Assembly (NCBI GenBank): GCA_005879205.1
Contig: VBLD01000112.1
Span: 12,464 to 21,455 of the forward strand
Origin: Deltaproteobacteria bacterium
GTDB lineage: Bacteria; Desulfobacterota; Binatia; DP-6
Direction of reading: 5' to 3'
Length of the DNA stretch: 8,992 nt
The position numbers and the translations under genes are program-made. Within the stretch, counting starts at the first letter, position 1. Every line of letters begins with the position of its first letter. This document shows, piece by piece, positions 1 through 5,930 of this stretch. The notes beneath the pieces are model-generated. The model did no database searches and had not been told where the DNA came from. It saw nothing but the letters and a program-made list of their open reading frames with translations.

Positions 1-524
1 GCGGACCGGTCTACATAAACATGGGGATCGTCGAGGTGTGCGACACCGAGGACGAGCTCGCCTCCGTCATGGCGCACGAGATGAACCACGTCGCCGCGCG
101 CCATGCGACCGAGATGCTGACCACGCAGAACCTGAGCCAGCTCGCGATCATCGCCGCGATCTCCGTGGTTCCGATCCCGATCCCGCCGATCGCCTGGGAG
201 GGAGCCAAGCTCGGCTACGTGCTGAGCCTGCTGCGTTACAGCCGCGGCAAGGAAGCGGAGGCCGACCGGCTGGGGCTCCGGCTCATGAATGCCGCCGGCT
301 ACGACCCCGCGGCGATGGCGTCGGTCTTCCGCAAGCTGTCCGAGCAGCAGCACAGCCTGCCGAGCGTCGTCGAGCGGTTCCTCTCGAGCCACCCGCTCTC
401 GGAGGTGCGCATGCGAGACGCCGAGCGACGCGCAGCCCAGCTCGACCGGCCCGCGACGGCGGCCGTGGCGGCGGCGAGCCCGTCGACGTTCCCCCAGGTG
501 AAGATGATGTTCGCCAAGGACTGA
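1..524 (+). CDS. M48-family zinc metallopeptidase (5' partial)
   Basis: The reading frame is open to the left edge of the window (first full codon at base 3), so the N-terminus is missing; the ATG at 21 is internal to the domain. What remains carries the M48 hallmarks: HEMNH (HExxH) encoded at 75-89, followed by AARH; EAEAD at 252-266, giving the ExxxD motif whose Glu is the third zinc ligand; and a conserved SSHP near the C-terminus. Between the two zinc motifs is a hydrophobic, Pro-rich stretch (SVVPIPIPPI) typical of periplasmic or membrane-associated M48 peptidases. Members such as BepA and LoiP act in envelope protein quality control, often on outer-membrane assembly intermediates. The gene ends in TGA at 522-524, only 5 nt before a lipoprotein gene, consistent with an envelope role. 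Family assignment is firm; the substrate and whether the protein is itself a lipoprotein cannot be seen. Confidence 0.93.
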   Translation, partial: GPVYINMGIVEVCDTEDELASVMAHEMNHVAARHATEMLTTQNLSQLAIIAAISVVPIPIPPIAWEGAKLGYVLSLLRYSRGKEAEADRLGLRLMNAAGYDPAAMASVFRKLSEQQHSLPSVVERFLSSHPLSEVRMRDAERRAAQLDRPATAAVAAASPSTFPQVKMMFAKD

Positions 525-529
525 CAGTC

Positions 530-1099
530 GTGTGCCGCCCGCTGCCGCTCGTGCTCGCCGCGCTCGCAACGGGCTGCGGGGCGTTGCGCAGCCCCTCCCT
601 GGATCCGAAGGTGCACGTGCGCGGCGAGCACTACCGGGTGATCCACGAGCCGGTCGACCGGCTCTGGCCCCAGGTGCTGCGCGGGCTCGAGGACGAAGGG
701 CTGCGCGTCACGCGCGCCGAGCGCGCGCAGCACACGATCCAGACCGCCGGCCGGCGCTACACGAGCCGCGACGAGATCCGGAAGCTCGGCGACGTCGCCG
801 ACCTCTCGGCGGCACGGGGCGCGGGTCTCGGGCGCGCCACCGAGTACGTCGTCGCCTACGCTCTCTTCCTGCTGCCCGCGGGCGAGACGGACACCAGCCT
901 CAAGATCACGAGCACGATCGAGGCGATCGACCGCAGCGAGACGGTCTTCCTCGGCGCCGGCGTCTTCGACGTGATCCCGCACCGCATCGAGGTGCCGTCG
1001 CGAGGCGTGGTCGAGCGCGACCTGCTGCGACGGCTCGCGGGCTCGCTCTTCACCGCCGAGGAGATGCTCTTCGTGCTCGGCGAGCCCGGCTTTGACTGA
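530..1099 (+). CDS. Small predicted lipoprotein, function unknown
   Basis: The protein has 189 residues from a GTG start. That start is preceded by AAGGA (516-520) at 9-nt spacing and opens with a short signal peptide (MCRPLPLVLAALATGC). The likely lipidated Cys is residue 16; the box ATGC is slightly non-canonical because position -3 is Ala rather than Leu. The mature part starts with a short linker, then a segment of the type YRVIHEPVDRLWPQVLRGL followed by alternating strands (TIQTAGRRY, YVVAYALFLLP, LKITSTIEAID). This vaguely recalls the W..vl..L...G..v pattern of NlpB/BamC-like lipoproteins, but I do not claim that homology. The gene follows an M48 peptidase by 5 nt and its stop overlaps the next gene by 8 nt, so the three are probably co-transcribed. 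It could be a substrate adaptor or an envelope structural protein. The call of an exported lipoprotein rests on the signal sequence alone. Confidence 0.78.
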   Translation: MCRPLPLVLAALATGCGALRSPSLDPKVHVRGEHYRVIHEPVDRLWPQVLRGLEDEGLRVTRAERAQHTIQTAGRRYTSRDEIRKLGDVADLSAARGAGLGRATEYVVAYALFLLPAGETDTSLKITSTIEAIDRSETVFLGAGVFDVIPHRIEVPSRGVVERDLLRRLAGSLFTAEEMLFVLGEPGFD

Positions 1100-2354
1100 C
1101 GTCCTCACGGTCGAGCGGCTCACCTTCGGCTTCGACGCGCTCGCGCACCGCGACCGTCGAGTGGTCTTCGTGCCATACGCCGCGCCCGGCGACCGGGTGA
1201 CGGCCGAGATCGTGGAGAGCCGTGCGGATTTCACGCGCGCCCGGATCGTCGAGGTCCTGGAGCCGGGGCCGGCGCGCGTCCTGCCCGGCTGCCGCCACTT
1301 CCCCACCTGCGGCGGCTGTCAGTGGCAGCACATCGCCCCCGCCGCGCAGCGCGACGCGAAGGCCGCGATCGTCGCCGAGCAGCTCGCCCGCAGCGCGGGG
1401 GTCCGCGATGCCGAGGTCCTGCCGACGCTCACGACCGGCGACGACTGGCACTACCGCGCCCGCATCACCCTCGTGGTCGAGGGCCGGCGGGCCGGCTATC
1501 ACCGTGCGCGCTCGCACCGGCTGGTCGAGGTCGACGCGTGCCCGCTCGCCGAGCCCGTGCTCTCCGCCCACCTCGACGCCGCGCGCCGCTGGATCGCGGC
1601 GCTGCGCGTCCCCCTCCGGCGCGTGGCGCTCGCGGTCGCCCCGGGCGGCGTCGTCCTGACGGGGGTCACGGCCGCGGCGGCCGGCGCACGCGACGCCGAG
1701 GCGACGGAGGCGCTCCTCGCCCGGACTCCGACCGTGCGCGGCGCGGTGCTCGCCGATCCGGCAGGCCGTGGCCGCCTCGTCGTCGGCGATCCGCGGCTCC
1801 GCGTCGCGCTCGAGCCGGGGCTCGACCTCGAGGTGCCGGCCGACGTCTTCACGCAGGTGAACCCCGCCGCGAACCGGCTGCTCGTCGCCGCCGTCATGGC
1901 GCTCGGCGGCTTCGTGCCCGGAGAGCGCGTCCTCGACCTCTACGCCGGCGCGGGGAACTTCACGCTACCCGTTGCGCGCCGCGGGACGCGCGTCACCGGC
2001 ATCGAGCGTAACCCGATCGCGGCGGCCGCCGGGCGCGAGAACGCCGCACGCCTCGGGCTCCGCGACGTCACGTTCGAGACCGCGCCGGTGGTCGCGGCGC
2101 TCGCCCGCAGGGCACCGGAAACGGCCGACGTCGTGGTGCTCGACCCGCCCCGCGCCGGCGCCGCCGACGCGATCCCCGCGCTCGGCGCGCTGCGTGCCCG
2201 TCGCATCGTCTACGTCTCGTGCGATGCGGCCACCCTCGCACGCGACGTGCGGCTCCTCGCAGCGCACGGCTACCGCGTCGCGCGCGTGCAGCCGATCGAT
2301 CTCTTTCCGCAGACGTTCCACGTCGAAACTGTGACCCTGTTGCTATTGACTTGA
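1092..2354 (+). CDS. rlmD: 23S rRNA (uracil-C5)-methyltransferase, RlmD/RumA type
   Basis: This is a SAM-dependent RNA m5U methyltransferase of 420 residues. An N-terminal TRAM domain covers about residues 3-58. A 4Fe-4S cluster is shown by C67-x5-C73-x2-C76 with a fourth Cys at 150, the same layout as E. coli RlmD. The SAM motif is DLYAGAGNF (282-290), followed by DPPRAG (from 351), the catalytic nucleophile in YVSCDAATLARD (C377) and the C-terminal FPQTFHVETV with the general base E412. All catalytic parts are present, so the gene looks functional. RlmD modifies U1939 of 23S rRNA in E. coli. The TRAM plus Fe-S combination favours RlmD over TrmA, but an RlmC/RlmCD-like specificity cannot be excluded. 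The start is TTG at 1092, within the last codons of the lipoprotein gene; no later start keeps the TRAM domain and no ATG is available. The last codons overlap the predicted promoter of the next gene. Confidence 0.9.
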   Translation: MTDVLTVERLTFGFDALAHRDRRVVFVPYAAPGDRVTAEIVESRADFTRARIVEVLEPGPARVLPGCRHFPTCGGCQWQHIAPAAQRDAKAAIVAEQLARSAGVRDAEVLPTLTTGDDWHYRARITLVVEGRRAGYHRARSHRLVEVDACPLAEPVLSAHLDAARRWIAALRVPLRRVALAVAPGGVVLTGVTAAAAGARDAEATEALLARTPTVRGAVLADPAGRGRLVVGDPRLRVALEPGLDLEVPADVFTQVNPAANRLLVAAVMALGGFVPGERVLDLYAGAGNFTLPVARRGTRVTGIERNPIAAAAGRENAARLGLRDVTFETAPVVAALARRAPETADVVVLDPPRAGAADAIPALGALRARRIVYVSCDAATLARDVRLLAAHGYRVARVQPIDLFPQTFHVETVTLLLLT

Positions 2355-2374
2355 AAGGGGGCCGCTCCTATCCT
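2346..2374 (+). promoter_or_regulatory. Sigma70-like promoter of the small downstream gene
   Basis: TTGACT (2346-2351) and TATCCT (2369-2374) are separated by exactly 17 nt. The -35 box lies over the last codons of rlmD and the rlmD stop codon lies in the spacer. Transcription would begin near 2380-2382, leaving a leader of about 37-46 nt before the small ORF. This region is clearly poorer in G/C than its surroundings. The prediction is from hexamers and spacing only. Confidence 0.6.
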
Positions 2375-2417
2375 CGGTCCTTCGCGTACGGGGTGCGTCG
2401 CCGCGCCCTCGGAGGTC

Positions 2418-2675
2418 ATGGCGTCGATGCCCAAACAGCACGAGAAGCCCGCCCGCCCGAAGGTCACGATCATCCCGGGCCGCGGGGTGAGCCAGACCAT
2501 CAACTACCTCCTCGAGGATCGCGACGACCTCGAGTGGCTCGTGGCGGTCGGCCGGAACAAGAGCGGTGAGATCTTCTTCTACGACACCGGCGGCGACATC
2601 GTCGAAGACCTCGGGACGCTCGAGTACCTGAAGGAGCGCATCACGCGCGCCCACTTCGGCGACGAGCCGGAATAG
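2418..2675 (+). CDS. Small conserved-looking protein of unknown function
   Basis: The protein has 85 residues from ATG 2418 or 82 from ATG 2427. GGAGG lies at 2411-2415, which is 2 nt from the first ATG (too close) and 11 nt from the second (somewhat far); the second is more usual mechanically, so the start is undecided. I do not recognise the family. The sequence is soluble, with no membrane segment or signal peptide. It has a basic N-terminal tail (PKQHEKPARPK), then probable strands (VTIIPG, WLVAVG, EIFFYD), a glycine turn (DTGGD) and a C-terminal helix (TLEYLKERITRAHF) with an acidic end, consistent with a compact alpha/beta fold. It appears to have its own promoter, so it is not simply a tail of the rlmD transcript. 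It ends in TAG 6 bp from the stop of the convergent Rieske gene. Codon use matches its neighbours, which supports a real gene. Confidence 0.8.
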   Translation: MASMPKQHEKPARPKVTIIPGRGVSQTINYLLEDRDDLEWLVAVGRNKSGEIFFYDTGGDIVEDLGTLEYLKERITRAHFGDEPE

Positions 2676-2681
2676 CGGGCT

Positions 2682-3035
2682 TCAGTCGTCGGGCAGCGAC
2701 CCGGGACAGTCGCCCAGGATCTGGTCGCCCTCGACGCGGAGCGGGATGCGATGGAGGCGGCGCCCGCAGGGCGGACCCGCTACACACTCCCCCGTATCCG
2801 GCAGGTAGTAGGCGCCGTGCGTCGCGCACTGCACGAAGCGCCGGTCCTCGGTGAAGAACTGGTGCTCGACCCAGTCGAGGCTCATCGGGACGTGCCGGCA
2901 GCGGTTCACGTAGGCGTGGTGCTGCCCGCCCCAGTTGAGCAGGAAGCCCTCCAGCTCGAGCCCGTCGCAGCGGAAGACGAACTTCTTGGTCTCACCGGGA
3001 CGGAGCTCGCCGAGCCGCGCGATCGTCACCGTCAT
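2682..3035 (-). CDS. Rieske [2Fe-2S] domain protein
   Basis: The product is a stand-alone Rieske domain of 117 residues. The cluster ligands are C46-x-H48 (NRCRHVP) and C70-x2-H73 (QCATHGA), followed by the usual G-C-x-x-GP segment (DTGECVAGPPCG) and the closing Leu-rich strand (RRLHRIPLRV). The 21 residues between the two boxes are more than the roughly 15-17 common in Rieske ferredoxins, so this is a subfamily with a longer loop. There is no signal peptide, transmembrane segment or oxygenase catalytic domain, so it is likely a cytoplasmic small electron carrier or a regulatory/accessory Rieske protein. It is the last gene of the minus-strand run, starting 20 nt after the VWA gene stop and therefore probably co-transcribed with it. 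Start is ATG at 3035 with no clear Shine-Dalgarno sequence, suggesting translational coupling. The domain call is firm; the electron partner is unknown. Confidence 0.92.
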   Translation of the reverse strand: MTVTIARLGELRPGETKKFVFRCDGLELEGFLLNWGGQHHAYVNRCRHVPMSLDWVEHQFFTEDRRFVQCATHGAYYLPDTGECVAGPPCGRRLHRIPLRVEGDQILGDCPGSLPDD

Positions 3036-3055
3036 GCGGGACGCATTCTAGCGGC

Positions 3056-4225
3056 TCAGAGGGCCTGCCGCACGGCCGCGGCGAGAGCGGCCAGGTCCAC
3101 ACACTCGAGCACCGCGTCGCACACGGGGGCATAGCGGGAGAGCACGCTGTCGCCCGTGTCCCAGCGGGCGCGGGGCTCGGGGACGAGCCAGACCAGCCGC
3201 GCGACGCGGTCGTGCACCGCGCGCAGCAGGTCGGCGCGCGGCGGGCGGCGGTTGTTGCGCGCGTCGCCCAGGACGAGGAGCAGGGTCGAGCGCCCGAGCA
3301 GGTCGCGACGCCCGCCCCACAGCTCCTCGAGCACGCGACCGAAATCCGAGCGCGCGTGGAGGTCGAGCGGCCCGCCCGGCGCCACGTGCCCGTCCTCGAT
3401 CGAGACCGCGCAGAGCCGGTCGACGTAGACGAACAGATGGGCGCGGCGGAACCAGTCGGCGGCCGGAGCGATGAGCCCGAGCATCAGCTCGCTCGCCGCC
3501 GCGACCGAGCCCGAGAGGTCACAGAGCGCCACCAGCTCGGGCCGCGCCGGACGGCGCGCGCGGAAGCGCGGGCGGGCGGGCACGCCGCCGCTCGACATCG
3601 AGGCGCGGATCGTGCGGCGGAAGTCGACCCGGCCGCGCCGCATGCTCCGCTCGCGCCGGGAGAGCCGCGCCCGCAGCCGGCGACCGAGCTCGCGCACGAC
3701 GTCGCGCGCCTCCTGGACGTCGCGGGCAGTGAACTCGTCGAATGGAAGCCGCATGAGCGCGAGGCGTCGCGCGACGCGGCCGGGGCGACGGGCCGCGTCG
3801 CGCGGCGAGCGGTCTTCGAGACCTTGCGGGGTGCGCGCGGTCTCGCGGCTCGCGCTCGGCGGCCGCGCCGGCGCCGGCCGCCGTCGCTCCGCCTCCGCCG
3901 GCTCTTCGCGGGGACGGCCGCGACCGCCCGCGGTCCCGCGCCCGCCGGCGGTCGCGACCGCACCCACTCCGCCGCCGGCGCGGCGCTGCCGCGCGCCCGC
4001 CCGGCGCTCGACGCCCACCAGCGGGAACGCGGCGTCGAACAGCCGGTCGAAGGTCGGGCGATCTGCCTCGTCCTTCACCAGGCAGGCGGCGAGCGACTCG
4101 CGCAGCACCTCGCGTTCGACGCCCGCCGCGGCGACGCCGCGCACGGCGTCCATCGTCTCGGCGACGGACACGTCGACGCCGTCGGCGCGCAGCGCCTGGA
4201 CGAAGGCGAGGATGCGCGAGCGCAT
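3056..4225 (-). CDS. VWA domain-containing protein, CoxE type
   Basis: The product has 389 residues and three parts. The N-terminal helical region (about 1-75) opens with ILAFVQALRADGV, as in CoxE-like proteins. A low-complexity Arg/Gly/Ala/Pro linker follows (about 74-158). The C-terminal VWA domain begins after the CoxE-typical lead-in VDFRRTIRASMSSGG (200-214). The metal-ion-dependent adhesion site is D236-L-S238-G-S240, with further candidate residues S293/D294 and D321 (VLGDARNN). CoxE proteins work with MoxR-type AAA+ ATPases as chaperone pairs; CoxD/CoxE mature the Cu-Mo centre of CO dehydrogenase. A MoxR ATPase gene sits upstream here with one small membrane-protein gene between. There is no CO dehydrogenase gene in the window, so the client is unknown. 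It starts 17 nt after the stop of the DUF5658-like gene. The long linker has codon bias similar to the rest. Confidence 0.92.
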   Translation of the reverse strand: MRSRILAFVQALRADGVDVSVAETMDAVRGVAAAGVEREVLRESLAACLVKDEADRPTFDRLFDAAFPLVGVERRAGARQRRAGGGVGAVATAGGRGTAGGRGRPREEPAEAERRRPAPARPPSASRETARTPQGLEDRSPRDAARRPGRVARRLALMRLPFDEFTARDVQEARDVVRELGRRLRARLSRRERSMRRGRVDFRRTIRASMSSGGVPARPRFRARRPARPELVALCDLSGSVAAASELMLGLIAPAADWFRRAHLFVYVDRLCAVSIEDGHVAPGGPLDLHARSDFGRVLEELWGGRRDLLGRSTLLLVLGDARNNRRPPRADLLRAVHDRVARLVWLVPEPRARWDTGDSVLSRYAPVCDAVLECVDLAALAAAVRQAL

Positions 4226-4242
4226 CCCGCGATGCTAACCCG

Positions 4243-4557
4243 TCAGACCAGGACGAGCGACAGCAGACGGGACATCCAGGGGATGAAGGAGAAGAACAGG
4301 TAGACGGTGGCCAGGAGGACGAGCGACTCGCGCACCAGGGGGCGCGGGCCGAGGCGGCGGAGCAGCACGAGGAAGCCACAGGCCTTCGCCTTGAAGAGGC
4401 AGAGCGTGCCCCCGACGCCGAGATACGGGAAGGCGTTGGCGACGAGCGGGTTGCCCTCCCCCCAGAAGCGGAGCCCGTGGTAGGTCGCGACGCCGTCGAA
4501 GATCTGGAGCGCGAGGTTCAGCAGGAAGAGCTGGTGCAGGCGCTCGGTGGCATCCAT
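4243..4557 (-). CDS. Small DUF5658-like membrane protein
   Basis: From ATG 4557 the protein is 104 residues; an in-frame GTG at 4593 would add 12 (TGTALAAASAR plus the start). I prefer the ATG because a sigma54 promoter match lies inside the GTG-extended part and because the conserved-looking region starts right after it. Three hydrophobic segments are visible: about residues 8-24 (LFLLNLALQIFDG), 44-66 and 77-99, so it is an inner-membrane protein. The pattern NLALQIFDGVATYHGL followed by GNPLVANAF fits my recollection of DUF5658, a family with no established function. It sits between a MoxR ATPase and its probable VWA partner, which suggests a membrane anchor or client for that complex; this is inference from position only. 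Neither candidate start has a strong Shine-Dalgarno sequence. Confidence 0.8.
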   Translation of the reverse strand: MDATERLHQLFLLNLALQIFDGVATYHGLRFWGEGNPLVANAFPYLGVGGTLCLFKAKACGFLVLLRRLGPRPLVRESLVLLATVYLFFSFIPWMSRLLSLVLV

Positions 4558-4572
4558 CCGGGCAGATGCCGC

Positions 4573-4588
4573 TGCAAGGGCAGTGCCA
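4573..4588 (-). promoter_or_regulatory. Sigma54 (RpoN) -24/-12 promoter match
   Basis: Read on the minus strand the sequence is TGGCAC-TGCCC-TTGCA, an exact match to the sigma54 core consensus, with the invariant GG (4587-4586) and GC (4575-4574) separated by the required 10 nt. Transcription would start around 4562, only about 5 nt before the preferred ATG at 4557. The near-leaderless message is a point against it, or implies a slightly different start. No bacterial enhancer-binding-protein site can be identified by eye upstream. Confidence 0.55.
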
Positions 4589-4598
4589 GTCACTCCGC

Positions 4599-4619
4599 CC
4601 GAGTCCGCAGAGGATTCGG
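4599..4619. repeat. Imperfect 8-bp inverted repeat upstream of the sigma54 site
   Basis: On the plus strand the arms are CCGAGTCC (4599-4606) and GGATTCGG (4612-4619) around a 5-nt loop. There is one mismatch in DNA, and all eight positions pair in plus-strand RNA if one G-U is allowed. It is centred about 47 nt upstream of the predicted sigma54 start, between the MoxR and DUF5658-like genes. It could be an operator or the remnant of a hairpin; there is no T-tract, so I do not call a terminator. Confidence 0.35.
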
Positions 4620-4662
4620 CGTCCTACTGCGCCAGCGGTGAGACGGATCGGTACAAAGCGCG

Positions 4663-5541
4663 TCAGCTCCGCGTCGCCGCGGCGAGCAGCGTCGTCACCT
4701 TGCTCTCCGCCTTGCGGAGGTCCTCCTCGTGCTTCACGATCAGCGCGAGGGTCTGGCGGACGGTCGCCGCGTCGAGCTCGCGCACGCCGAGGGCACAGAG
4801 TCCGCGCGCCCAGTCGAGCGCCTCGGCGATGCTCGGCGCCTTCCTGAGGTCGAGCTTGCGCAGACCCGCCATGAAGCGGGCGACCTGCTCGCGGAGCCGC
4901 GCGTCGAGCTCCGGGACCTTGAGCGCGATGATCTCCGCCTCGGTCTCGGCGCCGGGAAAGTCGACGAAGAGGTGGAGGCAGCGCCGGATGAGGGCCTCCG
5001 AGAGCTCGCGGGTGCGGTTGGAGGTGAGCACGACCACCGGGCGCTCGCGCGCCCGGATCGTGCCGAGCTCGGGCACGCTCACCTGGAAGTCGGAGAGCAC
5101 CTCCAGGAGAAAGGCCTCGAACTCGGGATCGGCCTTGTCCACCTCGTCGATCAGCAGGACGACCTTCCGGGGCGCGGTGATGGCGCGCGACAGCGGGCGC
5201 TCGAGGAGGAAGTCGCGCGAGAAGATGTGGTGCGAGACCTCGTCCCAGCCGCGGCCCTCGGCGCGGTCGGCCTGGATGCGGAGCAGCTGCTTCTGGTAGT
5301 TCCACTCGAAGAGCGCGCGCGCCTCGTCGAGCCCCTCGTAGCACTGGAGCCGCACGAGGTCGGTCCGGAGCATCTCGGCGAGCACCTTGGCGAGCTCCGT
5401 CTTCCCCGCGCCCGCCGGCCCCTCGGCGAGCAGCGGCTTCTCGAGCACGAGCGCCAGGAAGAGCGCCGTCTCGACGCGCGACGTCGTGATGTAGCGCGCG
5501 GCGCGCAGCCCGTGGCGCACCTGCTCGCGCGTCATCTCCAT
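4663..5541 (-). CDS. MoxR-family AAA+ ATPase
   Basis: The protein has 292 residues, the normal size for a MoxR ATPase. Walker A is GPAGAGKT (41-48), Walker B is VVLLIDEVD (about 127-135) with D132/E133, sensor 1 is VVVLTSNRTREL (N175), and the arginine-finger region is ALIRRC (R186/R187). A helical lid domain follows (about 195-292). This closely fits the CoxD branch of MoxR proteins, ATP-driven chaperones that work with CoxE-type VWA proteins to mature metalloenzymes; such a VWA gene lies one gene downstream. The reading frame is open upstream of the ATG, but that part is a shadow of the preceding gene. The start at 5541 (MEMTREQV) is supported because it overlaps the DUF309 stop as TGATG. 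A second ATG at 5535 would shorten it by two residues. About 105 nt separate its stop from the next gene's preferred start, the largest gap in this part of the run. Confidence 0.94.
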   Translation of the reverse strand: MEMTREQVRHGLRAARYITTSRVETALFLALVLEKPLLAEGPAGAGKTELAKVLAEMLRTDLVRLQCYEGLDEARALFEWNYQKQLLRIQADRAEGRGWDEVSHHIFSRDFLLERPLSRAITAPRKVVLLIDEVDKADPEFEAFLLEVLSDFQVSVPELGTIRARERPVVVLTSNRTRELSEALIRRCLHLFVDFPGAETEAEIIALKVPELDARLREQVARFMAGLRKLDLRKAPSIAEALDWARGLCALGVRELDAATVRQTLALIVKHEEDLRKAESKVTTLLAAATRS

Positions 5542-5930
5542 CAGCGGATGCGCGGGAGGCGGGTCCGGTCGAGGAAGCGGTGCGGGCGGCCGACCGTTCG
5601 CAACCACTCGACGGACGCGTCGACGTCGGCGATGAGCGCCTCGACGTCGACGCCGTGCGCGGCGGGCCGGTAGTCGTCGAGCCCGATCACGGCCTGCGCC
5701 AGGAGGTGCACGGCGCCACGGGTCGCGCCCCGGCGCGTGCGCAGGTGGAGGCCCGCCGCGAGCTGGACGAGCGCCTCGAGGAAGGCGCGGTCGGCGGACG
5801 GCGCTTCGCGCCAGGCCTCTTCCCACACCTGCTGCGCCTCGAGGTAGCGGCTGCGGTTGAAGAGACGCACGCCGCTCGACACGGCGGTGGCGACGTCGGG
5901 CGGGGCGGCGAGTCGACGGGCCGTGGTCAC
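5541..5930 (-). CDS. DUF309 family protein
   Basis: The protein has 129 residues from a GTG start. The pattern GVRLFNRSRYLEAQQVWEEAW (from residue 20) followed by RAFLEALVQLAAGLHL and GAVHLLAQA matches DUF309, small all-helical proteins of unknown biochemical role. Family members usually show a His-Glu in the form EaHEvwE; here the equivalent is EAQQVWE (31-37), so the His and the first Glu are both replaced by Gln, and any metal or catalytic role of those residues would be lost. The GTG overlaps the thyX stop as GTGA, and its own stop overlaps the MoxR start as TGATG, so it is translationally coupled on both sides. No membrane segment or signal peptide is seen. Function cannot be assigned. 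Confidence 0.88.
   Translation of the reverse strand: MTTARRLAAPPDVATAVSSGVRLFNRSRYLEAQQVWEEAWREAPSADRAFLEALVQLAAGLHLRTRRGATRGAVHLLAQAVIGLDDYRPAAHGVDVEALIADVDASVEWLRTVGRPHRFLDRTRLPRIR

Noticed and set aside
38..529. Extension of the lipoprotein frame upstream to base 38
   Set aside because: This part overlaps the M48 peptidase and is Arg-rich shadow sequence; the signal peptide and AAGGA site place the start at GTG 530.
3045..3050. TAGAAT -10-like hexamer before the Rieske gene
   Set aside because: No acceptable -35 hexamer at 16-18 nt, and the gene follows the VWA stop by only 20 nt, so read-through is simpler.
3900..3990. GC-rich repetitive-looking stretch (ccgcgaccg/cggtcgcg units)
   Set aside because: It encodes the Arg/Gly linker of the VWA protein; the repetition follows from codon and residue bias, not from a defined repeat array.
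3212..4303. Long plus-strand open frame (363 codons) opposite the VWA gene
   Set aside because: It is antisense to a gene with clear CoxE/VWA motifs; its translation is low-complexity Arg/Ala/Glu, as expected from a GC-rich shadow frame.
4235..5344. Minus-strand open frame of 369 codons across the MoxR and DUF5658-like genes
   Set aside because: It is an alternative frame of the real MoxR gene (Walker A and B are in the other frame) and is Arg/Pro-rich without motifs.
5542..5826. Upstream extension of the MoxR frame
   Set aside because: It overlaps the DUF309 gene in another frame; the TGATG junction and the normal MoxR length support the start at 5541.
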